Notes: generated by a model not told the origin, from the sequence alone. 64,000 nt of DNA from Ilyobacter_A sp963675185 (GCA_963675185.2 CAXXOH010000003.1:310001-374000); one strand, 5' to 3'; shown: positions 16,518-25,230, counted from the stretch's first letter. Program-made: numbers and translations.

Positions 16518-16992
16518 TTGAAAAAAATATTAATCGGCTTATTTGTACTGTCTGTAGTGGCCGCTGCCCAAATGCTGAATTTGAAGAGTATATTAATGAT
16601 GCTTCTGAACTCATTAGTTTAGACTTAGCTGAATACCTAGCTGATTCAACTGGTATCCCTTTAAGTGATGTAATTGCATCTCCAGAATATTCAGCAGAAT
16701 TAGAAAAAATTAGGCTGGCGTGGCAGAAGATATATCTCGTGGTTTCTGAAAATATGTAGATGTTGATGTAGAGAACGGATTATATTGGGGTGCGGGTTTT
16801 GGATTTGAATATAGTAACTGGATTGCAGAACTTATGTACCAAGTAAACTATACTGAAGTTGAGTTTACAGTGAATCAGCCAAGTGATCCAGATTTAGGTG
16901 TTATAGATGTGGCAAAAAATAGTTACAAAGATAACTTAGACTACTCAAGGGTTACATTATCGCTTGGTTACACATTTAACTTCAATTACTAA
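16518..16992 (+). pseudogene. Broken outer-membrane beta-barrel protein gene
   Basis: The TTG at 16518, after GGGAGGGG, opens a typical signal peptide (MKKILIGLFVLSVVAAA) that runs out of frame within ~30 codons. The reading continues in another frame (NAEFEEYINDASELISLDL...) to about 16735. It shifts again to a frame ending in barrel strands (GLYWGAGFGFEYSNW, then a last strand RVTLSLGYTFNFNY with aromatic C-terminus) at 16992. At least two frameshifts are needed, and an in-frame TGA occurs if the last shift is early. The remnants total fewer than 160 codons, short for such barrels, so an internal deletion is likely too. It lies just before the terminator split by IS copy 2. Confidence 0.72.
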
Positions 16993-17029
16993 ATGCCATA
17001 ATTCTTGAATAACAAACATGAAAAAGGCA

Positions 17030-17039
17030 CCGCTAACGG
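17030..17039 (+). repeat. Left 10-bp target duplication of IS copy 2 in split terminator
   Basis: CCGCTAACGG, repeated at 18586-18595. Joining the flanks restores an 11-bp stem with loop CTAA and T-runs on both sides, a terminator between the broken porin-like gene and pyrG. The duplication is centred on its dyad. Confidence 0.93.
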
Positions 17040-17064
17040 CATACCTATCAAGCTAAGAAATTTT

Positions 17065-17100
17065 AGGAACCTAACTTTTATATAGTTAGGTTCCTATTTT
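17065..17100 (+). terminator. IS-borne terminator hairpin, copy 2
   Basis: Same 12-bp stem and T-rich tail as in copy 1, reading rightward. Confidence 0.72.
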
Positions 17101-17189
17101 AATTTTAAAGCTAAATTTTCAAACTACAAAAAACCACTTGCAAAAATGGCTAAAAAAGTTTATTCTATTATCAGTGGTGTTCTCGGTGA

Positions 17190-18503
17190 TTATTTGCTGG
17201 GAACTTTTTTTATTTTAGAATCAATAATTTTTTTTAATTTTGAAGTCAAGCGCATGAAACGCTTTTTAGATTTCAAAGTTTCCATGAAATCAGTCAAAAC
17301 CCCCAACGAGCTTTTTATTACTCGCCTTATACTCATTTCTTTTGAGTATCCTCCATTGATACCCTTTGTAATCTCCATTAAAAGAAGCATTCTAATTAAA
17401 GTGGCATATATGTGAGTCTCTATTCTTTCTACTTTCAAGTCTTTTAGTTTATCTAGTTTAAAATCAGACTTAAAAATTTTAAACAGCAATTCAATTTGCC
17501 ATCTCAATTTATATATTTCGATGATTTCAAAAGGATTGAATCCCCAAAGATTAGTAATATATCCAGTAATTTCAGCAGAACTTCTTGCGTGCTTTGCGCA
17601 GTGCTCATTCCTTCTTTCTCTTTCTTCTATCTTTTGTACTTTTTTATTAGAAGTCTCTTTGTCCAACTTAGTTAGGATTACCCTAAAAGGCCTCTTGTCG
17701 TCATGGCTTCCGACTAGAAATTCATATTCTTGAGTCTCTCCTGCTTTTAGTTCTTTTCCCAACTCTCCAGCATTTGTTACCAAATACTTCGTCTTTTTTA
17801 GTAGTTTTCCCTTTGGTGAGTACTGAGGATTAGGGTTTAAAGCAAATAACCTTGTTCCGGCTTTCAAACGAGAAACAAAAGAGCTGTTTCTGCTTTCAAT
17901 CTCATTGAAGTCATCAAATTTAAAGTACCCTAAATCTTTTAAAACTAAGGAATCTGTAACTAATTTATCGTAGACATATTTAGAAAAATTTTGCTCATTT
18001 TTAGTTCCCGTAGATAAAACAGTGTTCTTAAAAGAATAATCTAATAATTCAAGGAGAAGATTTATTTTTAAAACAGCAGGATTAGATTTGTTTGCACCTT
18101 TATACTTATTTTTTAATTTATTTGGCAATTTTATTTCAGTAGAGTCCATTAAAAAGATATTGCTGAAGCCATAATTTTTAAAGGCTTTAGACTTATTGGA
18201 TATTTGTGTTTTACAAAGAGATAAGAAAATATTTTTAAGAAATTCTACAGAAGCCTCGCTAAACCTCTGATCAAGCGCTTGAGGAGAAATATTAATATTC
18301 TGCTTTAATAGAAGTTCAGCGCTTAATTCTTCCAAGGATGAAGTGCATAAATTATTGGAGCTGAAACAAGTTAAAGATATGAAGTTAAGAGGAGAGATTT
18401 TGCCGCTATTCCTAATTTTGAATTTAGAATACCTGGCAATTTGTTCAATATTTTTTTCCGAAAAGTAATTTAAAAATTTTGTTCTGATTTGTCTGTTTCC
18501 CAA
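17190..18503 (-). CDS. IS4-family transposase, copy 2
   Basis: Intact DDE transposase (437 aa from the TTG at 18503). It is identical to copy 1 except Phe for Ser in WGFNPFEI. The ribosome site AAGGAGG is again buried in a hairpin (18508-18542). See copy 1 for the motifs that define the family. Confidence 0.93.
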   Translation of the reverse strand: MGNRQIRTKFLNYFSEKNIEQIARYSKFKIRNSGKISPLNFISLTCFSSNNLCTSSLEELSAELLLKQNINISPQALDQRFSEASVEFLKNIFLSLCKTQISNKSKAFKNYGFSNIFLMDSTEIKLPNKLKNKYKGANKSNPAVLKINLLLELLDYSFKNTVLSTGTKNEQNFSKYVYDKLVTDSLVLKDLGYFKFDDFNEIESRNSSFVSRLKAGTRLFALNPNPQYSPKGKLLKKTKYLVTNAGELGKELKAGETQEYEFLVGSHDDKRPFRVILTKLDKETSNKKVQKIEERERRNEHCAKHARSSAEITGYITNLWGFNPFEIIEIYKLRWQIELLFKIFKSDFKLDKLKDLKVERIETHIYATLIRMLLLMEITKGINGGYSKEMSIRRVIKSSLGVLTDFMETLKSKKRFMRLTSKLKKIIDSKIKKVPSK

Positions 18504-18507
18504 AAGA

Positions 18508-18542
18508 AAAACCTCCTTCAAGTAGTCCTTGAAGAAGGTTTT
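18508..18542 (-). promoter_or_regulatory. Hairpin sequestering the transposase ribosome-binding site, copy 2
   Basis: Same 15-bp stem and 5-base loop as in copy 1, enclosing AAGGAGG. Confidence 0.72.
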
Positions 18543-18585
18543 AGCACAAATTCTATTAAATTCAAAGCTTAGCTTGATAGGTATG

Positions 18586-18595
18586 CCGCTAACGG
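18586..18595 (+). repeat. Right 10-bp target duplication of IS copy 2
   Basis: Second CCGCTAACGG. The next bases, TGCCTTTT, are the remaining arm of the pyrG terminator. Confidence 0.93.
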
Positions 18596-18616
18596 TGCCT
18601 TTTGGTTTTATTTATA

Positions 18617-20218
18617 TTATTTCTCTTCTACTCTTTTAAGTATAGCCACTACAAATCCTGAGAAAAGCGGGTGAGGCCTGTTTGGTCTGGACTTAAACTC
18701 CGGATGGAACTGACCTGCTATATAGAATGGATGGTCTTCTATCTCAACTATTTCTGCAAGCCTTCCGTCAGGAGAGCTTCCGCTTATCTTAAGTCCCGCT
18801 TCTGAAAGCACCTGCTTGAATTCGTTATTAAATTCAAATCTGTGTCTGTGTCTCTCGTATATAAGACTATCTCCATAAAGATCTTTCGCAAGGCTGTCCT
18901 CTTCCAGTTTACATGGGTAAAGTCCAAGTCTCATTGTACCCCCCATATCTTCTATGTCCTTTTGTTCAGGTAGAAGATCTATTACAGGGTGTTTTGTTTC
19001 CAGATCAAATTCCGTTGAGTTGGCGTCTTTATACCCTAGTACATTTCTGGCATACTCTATAACAGTACACTGCATTCCGAGACAGATTCCAAGGAACGGT
19101 ATCTTGTTCTCCCTAGCAAACTGTATAGCCTTTATCTTTCCTTCTACGGCCCTTTGTCCAAAACCTCCAGGTACTAGTATCCCATCATAGTTTTTAAGAA
19201 TTCCGACATCGAAAGTTTCTGCCTGGATGTAGTCTATATCGGCTTCTGCATCCAAATTAAAGCTGGCGTGTTCTATTGCCTCGGTGATACTTATATAGGC
19301 ATCTTTAAGCTCAACGTATTTGCCTACAACTGCCATTTTAAACTTCTTGCCTGGGTTTTTCATTTTGTGAACCATTTCTTTCCATTGGGCAAGATCAGGT
19401 TTACTATTTTCAATTCCGAACTTACTGCATACTACGTCAGCCAGTCCATTTTGCTCCATTATAAGCGGAACTTCATAGATTGTAGATGCATCCGGCGCCT
19501 CTATTACAGCATCTTTATCTATGTCACAAAACAAAGAAAGTTTTCTTTTTATGTCATCACTTACAGGGTACTCAGTTCTGCAGACTAGTATGTCAGGTCT
19601 TATACCGATACTCATGAGCTGCTTTACGCTGTGCTGGCTAGGCTTAGTTTTAAGCTCGCCGGCTACTTTTATATATGGTAAAAGTGTAACATGACAGTAG
19701 ATCACATTTTCTTTTCCTACGTCATATCTAAACTGCCTGATCGCCTCTAAAAACGGAGTAGACTCAATATCACCAACTGTCCCGCCTATCTCAGTTATAA
19801 CTATATCAGAGTTATTTTCCTTACCAACAATCTCTATCCTAGATTTTATTTCATTTGTTATGTGTGGGATTACCTGTACGGTTCCACCCAAGAACTCCCC
19901 TTTTCTCTCCTTATTTATTACAGAAGAGTATATCTTACCAGTTGTAACGTTGTTGTACTTTGTAAGGTTTTTATCTATAAACCTTTCATAATGCCCTAAG
20001 TCTAAGTCGGTTTCAGCTCCATCTTCAGTTACATAAACTTCTCCATGTTGGTAAGGACTCATTGTTCCTGGATCCACGTTGATGTATGGGTCAAATTTTT
20101 GTATAGTTACGCTGTACCCTCTCTCTTCTAACAATCTCCCTAAAGAAGCTGCTGTTATTCCCTTCCCTAAAGAGGATACAACTCCCCCAGTCACAAAAAT
20201 ATACTTTCTTTGATTCAT
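18617..20218 (-). CDS. pyrG: CTP synthase
   Basis: Makes CTP from UTP, ATP and glutamine; cytosolic. The 533 aa carry the synthetase domain with P-loop GGVVSSLGKG (residues 11-20) and the glutamine amidotransferase domain with nucleophile GICLGMQC (Cys379) and the HPE of QFHPEFKSRP. The second ATG at 20218 is chosen because AAAGGAG ends directly at the first ATG (20224), leaving no spacer there. It is a single-gene unit. Its downstream terminator has been split by IS copy 2. Confidence 0.96.
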   Translation of the reverse strand: MNQRKYIFVTGGVVSSLGKGITAASLGRLLEERGYSVTIQKFDPYINVDPGTMSPYQHGEVYVTEDGAETDLDLGHYERFIDKNLTKYNNVTTGKIYSSVINKERKGEFLGGTVQVIPHITNEIKSRIEIVGKENNSDIVITEIGGTVGDIESTPFLEAIRQFRYDVGKENVIYCHVTLLPYIKVAGELKTKPSQHSVKQLMSIGIRPDILVCRTEYPVSDDIKRKLSLFCDIDKDAVIEAPDASTIYEVPLIMEQNGLADVVCSKFGIENSKPDLAQWKEMVHKMKNPGKKFKMAVVGKYVELKDAYISITEAIEHASFNLDAEADIDYIQAETFDVGILKNYDGILVPGGFGQRAVEGKIKAIQFARENKIPFLGICLGMQCTVIEYARNVLGYKDANSTEFDLETKHPVIDLLPEQKDIEDMGGTMRLGLYPCKLEEDSLAKDLYGDSLIYERHRHRFEFNNEFKQVLSEAGLKISGSSPDGRLAEIVEIEDHPFYIAGQFHPEFKSRPNRPHPLFSGFVVAILKRVEEK

Positions 20219-20276
20219 GACCATCTCCTTTAAAATTTTACTAATCTTTCATCCCTAATAATAGAAAAAATCTCAT

Positions 20277-20306
20277 AAAAAAAAGACGAAAAAAAAAACT
20301 TTCGTC
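20277..20306 (-). terminator. Intrinsic terminator after fba
   Basis: On the minus strand a 7-bp stem GACGAAA/TTTCGTC with a T-rich 8-base loop is followed by eight Ts. It lies between fba and pyrG. Confidence 0.65.
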
Positions 20307-20314
20307 CTAAGTTT

Positions 20315-20346
20315 TTTTTTTGGGGACCTTAAGGTCCCCAAAAAAA
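20315..20346. repeat. 32-bp perfect palindrome between fba and pyrG
   Basis: Seven Ts, GGGGACCTT, AAGGTCCCC and seven As form a perfect palindrome with no loop. On both strands the Ts come before the stem and the As after it, so it lacks the trailing T-run of an ordinary terminator. It may act with the terminator at 20277-20306 or as a separate cruciform/processing site. Confidence 0.8.
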
Positions 20347-20407
20347 TATTCAGCTTTTCAGTAATTTACCTATTAATTATATCAAATTTTTTCTATTTGT
20401 CAAGAGA

Positions 20408-21385
20408 TTATTTCCCTTTTGTGTAAGCTCCTTCAGAACCGAAAACGTCTACAAGCTTAGTTTTATAATATGCTTTCATTAGTTCTTTTGCTGGCCCTAA
20501 GTATTTTCTTGGGTCGAATTCAGCTGGTTTGTCTCCGAATGTTTTTCTGATACCTGCAGTAAACGCTAGTCTTCCATCTGTATCTACGTTGATTTTAGCT
20601 ACAGCAGATTTAGAAGCTAGTCTTAATTGCTCATCAGGAATACCGATAGCATCTTTTAACTCTCCACCATATTTTTTGATCATTTCTACATACTCTTGAG
20701 GAACTGAAGATGATCCGTGTAATACGATTGGGAATCCAGGTATTTTTTCTTCTATCTCTTTTAATATGTCTAGTCTTAATTTAGGGTCATCACCTGGTTT
20801 AAATTTGTGAGCTCCATGAGAAGTCCCTATAGCGATTGCCAATGAGTCTACTCCTGATTTAGCTACAAACTCCTCTACTTCTTCAGGCTTTGTGTATATT
20901 GTTTCTTCTGCTACGACGTCATCCTCTACCCCTGCTAAAACACCTAGCTCGGCTTCTACGCTTACATCGAATTGGTGTGCGTATTCCGCAACCTCTTTAG
21001 ACATAGCTATGTTCTCTTCGAAAGTATAGTGAGAACCATCGATCATAACAGACGAGAATCCGTATTCAATACAGTCTTTGATTGTTTCGAAGTTTGGACC
21101 ATGGTCTAAGTTTAATGCAATTGGTATGTCCGATCCTTTTGCTCTAGCAATTTCAACTGCAGCCTTAGCTAACAAAGGTACTACTTCTTTACCCATATAA
21201 TTTCTAGCACCTGTCGAACATTGCAGTATTACTGGAGATCCCATTTCAGCACAAGCCTCAACGATAGCTTGCATTTGTTCCATGTTGTTGAAGTTGAATG
21301 CAGGAACTGAATATCCGTTTTCGTTAGCTTTTTTAAACATCTCTTTAGTGTTTACTAAACCTAAATCTTTGTAATTGTATTTCAT
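20408..21385 (-). CDS. fba: Class II fructose-bisphosphate aldolase
   Basis: Zinc-dependent glycolytic/gluconeogenic aldolase (or close tagatose-bisphosphate relative), 325 aa. Zinc-ligand and substrate motifs are NLDHGPN, EAELGVLAG, GTSHGAHKF and VLHGSSS, followed by INVDTDGR. GGAGGGG precedes the ATG, and a good promoter with a palindrome over its -10 box lies upstream. It is transcribed alone, as high-level glycolytic genes often are. Confidence 0.94.
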   Translation of the reverse strand: MKYNYKDLGLVNTKEMFKKANENGYSVPAFNFNNMEQMQAIVEACAEMGSPVILQCSTGARNYMGKEVVPLLAKAAVEIARAKGSDIPIALNLDHGPNFETIKDCIEYGFSSVMIDGSHYTFEENIAMSKEVAEYAHQFDVSVEAELGVLAGVEDDVVAEETIYTKPEEVEEFVAKSGVDSLAIAIGTSHGAHKFKPGDDPKLRLDILKEIEEKIPGFPIVLHGSSSVPQEYVEMIKKYGGELKDAIGIPDEQLRLASKSAVAKINVDTDGRLAFTAGIRKTFGDKPAEFDPRKYLGPAKELMKAYYKTKLVDVFGSEGAYTKGK

Positions 21386-21416
21386 ATACCCCTCCTAGAT
21401 ATTGTTTCGTCATCTC

Positions 21417-21430
21417 GTTAATATATTAAC
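21417..21430. promoter_or_regulatory. Palindrome over the fba -10 box, possible operator
   Basis: Perfect 14-bp palindrome GTTAATATATTAAC covering the -10 hexamer. The position suits a repressor or a nucleoid protein; the sequence is AT-rich, so chance cannot be excluded. Confidence 0.4.
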
Positions 21431-21451
21431 AAATTTTTCAATTAAAATCAA
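21423..21451 (-). promoter_or_regulatory. Sigma-70-type promoter for fba
   Basis: Minus strand TTGATT (21446-21451), 17-base spacer, TAATAT (21423-21428), about 38 bases before the ATG. Confidence 0.65.
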
Positions 21452-21468
21452 GTGTTTTCGTCTTTTTT

Positions 21469-21942
21469 TCAAAGAACTCTGTATACTTTTTTTAGTATAT
21501 ATCTAAAGAAACCCTTGAAATTCCTCTTACTTTTGAAGTATACAAGAACTTCTGGCACCAGCGAAATTACAATCTCAACTATTTTTTGATACTCCGAAAA
21601 AAAATTCCTAAAGTACCTTTGTGAATTAAATATCCAAGAAGCCATTATTATATTAGTTACTCTAATCAGGTTTACTACAGCCGTCTCTATACCTAAATCC
21701 GTAATATGTACCCCAAATAAACTCCATAAAACTCTTCCTTCTTGTATATAAAGGATCTGTACCATACATGTACTGGCATAAAAAAACATAACAAACTTCA
21801 GTTTTTTTATGTAGCTCCCCAGCTCATTGTTTTTCCATAGATTTATAGAAATAAACACCAGTCCCATGACAGCAAGACTCTGCCAACTTTTCAGAAAGAG
21901 ATTTGTCAGGAATAAAAATATCAGGCTATTTCTTAATAACAT
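21469..21942 (-). CDS. Small membrane protein, weakly EcfT/CbiQ-like
   Basis: A 157-aa protein with about four hydrophobic segments (roughly 5-35, 45-65, 85-105, 120-138) and a very basic C-terminus (KSKRNFKGFFRYILKKVYR). The stretch VHITDLGIETAVVNLIRVTNIIMASW resembles the T-component pattern of energy-coupling-factor transporters, but the protein is about 100 residues shorter than EcfT and lacks its cytoplasmic Ala-Arg-Gly helices. Its start overlaps the serS end by 17 bases, so it is translated from the serS message. Function not recognised with confidence. Confidence 0.5.
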   Translation of the reverse strand: MLLRNSLIFLFLTNLFLKSWQSLAVMGLVFISINLWKNNELGSYIKKLKFVMFFYASTCMVQILYIQEGRVLWSLFGVHITDLGIETAVVNLIRVTNIIMASWIFNSQRYFRNFFSEYQKIVEIVISLVPEVLVYFKSKRNFKGFFRYILKKVYRVL

Positions 21943-23197
21943 CTAGTCCACCCATGTACGGTCTCAAAGCCTCTGGGATTACGATTGATCCATCTTCCTG
22001 TTGATAGTTTTCCAAAATTGCAAGAAGCGTCCTACCAACTGCCAATCCAGATCCGTTTAATGTATGGCAGAATTCACTCTTTTTGCTTTCAGCTTCTCTA
22101 TATTTAAGGCCCATTCTTCTAGCCTGGAAATCTTCGCAGTTTGAACATGAAGATATTTCCCTATATTTGTCTTGGAATGGCAGCCATACTTCCAGATCAT
22201 AAGTTTTTGTAGCTGAAAACCCTATATCCCCTGTACAAAGCTGTATAACTCTGTATGGAAGTCCAAGCCTTTGCAGAACATCCTCTGCATTTAAAACCAA
22301 TTTTTCAAGTTCGTCATATGAGGTCTCCGGCTTTACTATTTTTACCATTTCCACCTTGTTGAATTGGTGTTGCCTTATTAGACCCTTCACGTCTCTACCG
22401 TAGGACCCGGCTTCTCTCCTAAAACAAGGCGAATAAGCTGTATAATATTTTGGAAGTTCCTCATTTTCTAGTATCTCTTTCCTGTGAATATTAGTTACCG
22501 ATACCTCAGAGGTAGGTATTAAAAACATATCATCAGTTGTTTTATATGCATCCTCCTCAAATTTTGGTAGCTGCCCTGTCCCTTCCATTACCTCTCTTTT
22601 AACTATAAACGGTGTCATGACTTCAGTATACCCGTGTTCTGTAGTATGCATATCCAGCATAAAGTTTATAAGTGCCCTCTCTAGCCTAGCACCCATACCC
22701 TTGTATACTGTAAATCTAGAGCCTCCAAGCTTAGCCCCTCTTTCAAAATCCAATATACCCAGTTCTTCCCCTAGATCCCAGTGAGATTTAGGTTCAAAGT
22801 CAAATTTTTTAGGTTCTCCCCATTTTCTGACTTCAATATTGTCCTCTTCACCTTTTCCAATGGGTGTAGATTCATGGTATACGTTTGGCATGGTCAGCTG
22901 GAAATACGATAATTTCTCATCTATAACCGCTATCTGCTCGTCAAGCTTTTTTATCTTTTTGCTTACGGCACCCATCTCCTCTATTATTTTAGAAGCATCC
23001 TGCCCCTCTCTTTTCATCCTACCTACTTCTGCAGATACATTGTTCCTTTTATGCTTTAGTGTGTCAACTTCAGTCAAAAGCTCTCTTCTTTCAGCATCTA
23101 ACTGCTCGAACTCCTCCAGATTCACAGATGCATTCCTATTTTTAAGCATCTCCTGTAAAAATTCGATATTGTTACGGATATATTTTAAATCCAACAT
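21926..23197 (-). CDS. serS: Seryl-tRNA synthetase
   Basis: Class II synthetase charging tRNA-Ser; 423 aa is standard. The N-terminal antiparallel coiled-coil arm (about 25-105), motif 2 (SPCFRREAGSYGRDVKG) and motif 3 (GSGLAVGRTLLAILENYQ) are present. ATG behind AAGGAGGAAGG. It lies between a DUF2344 gene upstream and the small membrane protein downstream. Confidence 0.96.
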   Translation of the reverse strand: MLDLKYIRNNIEFLQEMLKNRNASVNLEEFEQLDAERRELLTEVDTLKHKRNNVSAEVGRMKREGQDASKIIEEMGAVSKKIKKLDEQIAVIDEKLSYFQLTMPNVYHESTPIGKGEEDNIEVRKWGEPKKFDFEPKSHWDLGEELGILDFERGAKLGGSRFTVYKGMGARLERALINFMLDMHTTEHGYTEVMTPFIVKREVMEGTGQLPKFEEDAYKTTDDMFLIPTSEVSVTNIHRKEILENEELPKYYTAYSPCFRREAGSYGRDVKGLIRQHQFNKVEMVKIVKPETSYDELEKLVLNAEDVLQRLGLPYRVIQLCTGDIGFSATKTYDLEVWLPFQDKYREISSCSNCEDFQARRMGLKYREAESKKSEFCHTLNGSGLAVGRTLLAILENYQQEDGSIVIPEALRPYMGGLDVIKK

Positions 23198-23232
23198 AAA
23201 TCCTTCCTCCTTGTAAAACTTTTTATTTAAAA

Positions 23233-23820
23233 TTATCTTCTATACCCTAGTCTCGTCATTTTATACTCCGTTGTTTTAAGTTCCAAGTATTTGAATAACG
23301 ACTTAGGAGACATAGCCTCCAGCTCCATCTTTATATAGCCTAGTTCTCTTTCAAAACTTTTTATCCTAGGTTTCAAGTCCCTTTTTTGAGCTTTCCCCCT
23401 TTTAAGCCTTTCTTCGATTATTTCATCCATTTGATAGAGCCCTTCCAGTCTGTCCAGCACATCTTCCGATGCCTCTACCTTATATATAACGTTGGTATAT
23501 TCGGTGGCCAAGTTTGATTTCTTTTCCACGTTCTCAATTTTAACAAACTCCAAGCCCTTTGGCGAATTCTCATTGATCTTATGCATAATCTCGCCTTCAG
23601 GAAGCTCATCTATAAACTCTATATCCATAGGTTCTTCATACGCTTCTTCTCCCAGGGAAATTGGTATAGCCATTGATATTTTTGGCCTTGGTGTAAACCC
23701 TTCCGAATGTTTTAGCCTTATTCCTGCCTTCCTAAATATCCTCTCAACAAGTCTCAGCATGTCCAGATGCGATATATATATCATATCCCCGGTTTTATTA
23801 AAAAATATCCTTTTCTTCAT
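23233..23820 (-). CDS. TIGR03936/DUF2344 radical-SAM-linked protein
   Basis: A 195-aa protein whose start KKRIFFNKTGDMIYISHLDMLRLVERIFRKAG, then SEGFTPRPKISMAIPISLGEE, is diagnostic of the TIGR03936 family. Such proteins are usually fused or adjacent to a radical SAM protein, often near ribonuclease G or ribosomal genes; here no radical SAM partner is adjacent. Ends 35 bases before serS and starts 13 bases after the S55 gene. No biochemical role is established. Confidence 0.85.
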   Translation of the reverse strand: MKKRIFFNKTGDMIYISHLDMLRLVERIFRKAGIRLKHSEGFTPRPKISMAIPISLGEEAYEEPMDIEFIDELPEGEIMHKINENSPKGLEFVKIENVEKKSNLATEYTNVIYKVEASEDVLDRLEGLYQMDEIIEERLKRGKAQKRDLKPRIKSFERELGYIKMELEAMSPKSLFKYLELKTTEYKMTRLGYRR

Positions 23821-23832
23821 ATTCTCTCCAAT

Positions 23833-25230
23833 CTAGGGTGCCTTATCTGTATCTATTATTATTTTTTTGCTTATATTCTTATCAAACTGCACGTAATTTC
23901 CCATGGGTATCTTAACCCGTGCCAATATATCCCCATCCGAATTTTTTAACAGCACCAGAATTTCGTCAGCCTTCACCTGTTCTTTAAAACTATCTTTAAA
24001 TTCATTGAAGTTTTTAAAAACTTCAGATTTTTCTTCCTCCTTGACCAAGTCCAGATATAGTTCCCCTACCTGGAGTTTCTTGGGCAGACTGAATTTAAAC
24101 TGCTTGCTTGCAAAACCTTTTTGATGCTGTAAGTAGTTTATCTTTAAGGATACTTCATTCCCTGGACGATACACGCTTTTATCTAAAAATGCATCGGAAA
24201 CATATATAAGTTTTTTGTCCCTATAAGTATCTATTCCTATCTCTATTTTACCAAAATCTAAAAAATTAAACCTGTTGTCAACAAGGCTTAAAATTTCATC
24301 CGAGAGGTTCCCTACTAGTATTTCCAACGCATTGGTATCGTCTAGAAAGAAGTTTTCAAACTCAAGTATTTTTTCATTTCCTTCATTGTAGATTGTGCAG
24401 TTGAACACCGCTGTCTGGCAGTCATCCGTAGTATAATTCCTTAAAATAGACTTTTGGAGTGCCGCATTTAGATAAGTTCTGAAGGTATTCTTATTTTTAG
24501 GCATCTCAAAATTTATCTTTTTACCGCTGTCTAATCTTACCTCAAATTTATAGGTATCTATCTTATCGCTAAGTATTCCTAAAAGGCCGTTTATATCATC
24601 CCTTTCAACGAGCCCAACAGTCTCCGTAGAACTCCCAATCTTAAAGGAATTTTTTGTGCTTACCGTATAGTCTATATTTGCTTTGTTCAAAAAATAATAT
24701 ATATCCCCTTTATTGCTGAGAGGATGTCCATATACCAAGACTTTTTCCCCATAAACCATAGAAAGGGTGCCCAGATTTTCAAGGTAGATATCTCCTCTTA
24801 CAGGACTTATAGAGACAGCCATACCAGGCCTAATATCGCCTATATTGAAATCTGGATTTTCTGGGTTTAACTCGTATCCATCTATGGGTTTTATGAGTGC
24901 TATATTGGAATTTATGTCGTTTGCTGAATACGCTACAGCGCCTAATAATCTTGAATTCACAAAAACAGGAGAACCGCTCATTCCTTCTGAAATACCTCCA
25001 TGCTTTTCTAGTGGATCACCGCTTACCTTTGCCAATACCATTTTCGATGCGCTGTTCTCGTCATCTACTACGGCAAGCACTTCCACACTAAAAGTTTCTA
25101 TCTTATTGCCATTAAATACCGTATACGCTTTTCCAAGCATTCCTTTTTTTATTTCATTCAGTTTCACATATTCAAAGGAAAAAACCCGTAAAAAGATAAA
25201 CAAAAAGCTCAAAATAATTAATTTTGTCAT
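23833..25230 (-). CDS. SpoIVB peptidase S55-domain exported protein
   Basis: A 465-aa protein with an N-terminal signal (TKLIILSFLFIFLRVFSF) and an S55 serine-protease domain in the first half: IKKGMLGKAYTVFNG, then GGISEGMSGSPVFVN with the candidate nucleophile Ser, and VYGHPLSNKGD. The C-terminal half has no recognised domain and looks beta-rich. In Bacillus, SpoIVB is a sporulation signalling protease; here it sits in a diderm, non-sporulation context, so it probably acts in the periplasm on an unknown target. The ATG at 25230 follows AAGGAAG; an upstream TTG would place that site inside the gene. Confidence 0.82.
   Translation of the reverse strand: MTKLIILSFLFIFLRVFSFEYVKLNEIKKGMLGKAYTVFNGNKIETFSVEVLAVVDDENSASKMVLAKVSGDPLEKHGGISEGMSGSPVFVNSRLLGAVAYSANDINSNIALIKPIDGYELNPENPDFNIGDIRPGMAVSISPVRGDIYLENLGTLSMVYGEKVLVYGHPLSNKGDIYYFLNKANIDYTVSTKNSFKIGSSTETVGLVERDDINGLLGILSDKIDTYKFEVRLDSGKKINFEMPKNKNTFRTYLNAALQKSILRNYTTDDCQTAVFNCTIYNEGNEKILEFENFFLDDTNALEILVGNLSDEILSLVDNRFNFLDFGKIEIGIDTYRDKKLIYVSDAFLDKSVYRPGNEVSLKINYLQHQKGFASKQFKFSLPKKLQVGELYLDLVKEEEKSEVFKNFNEFKDSFKEQVKADEILVLLKNSDGDILARVKIPMGNYVQFDKNISKKIIIDTDKAP

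Larger units (their letters stand above)
17040..18585 (-). mobile_element. IS4-family (IS231-like) insertion sequence, copy 2
   Basis: Same 1546-bp element as at 10234-11779, same orientation, same 18-bp ends, with two base differences seen by eye. Flanked by a 10-bp duplication within a terminator hairpin, downstream of both converging genes. Both copies are structurally intact. Confidence 0.95.

Noticed and set aside
16472..16759. 95-aa frame as an intact hypothetical gene
   Set aside because: It only joins a pre-signal region to the middle of a broken barrel gene; the signal peptide and last strands lie in other frames.
20315..20346. Calling the long palindrome a terminator
   Set aside because: Ts precede and As follow the stem on both strands; a better terminator is at 20277-20306.
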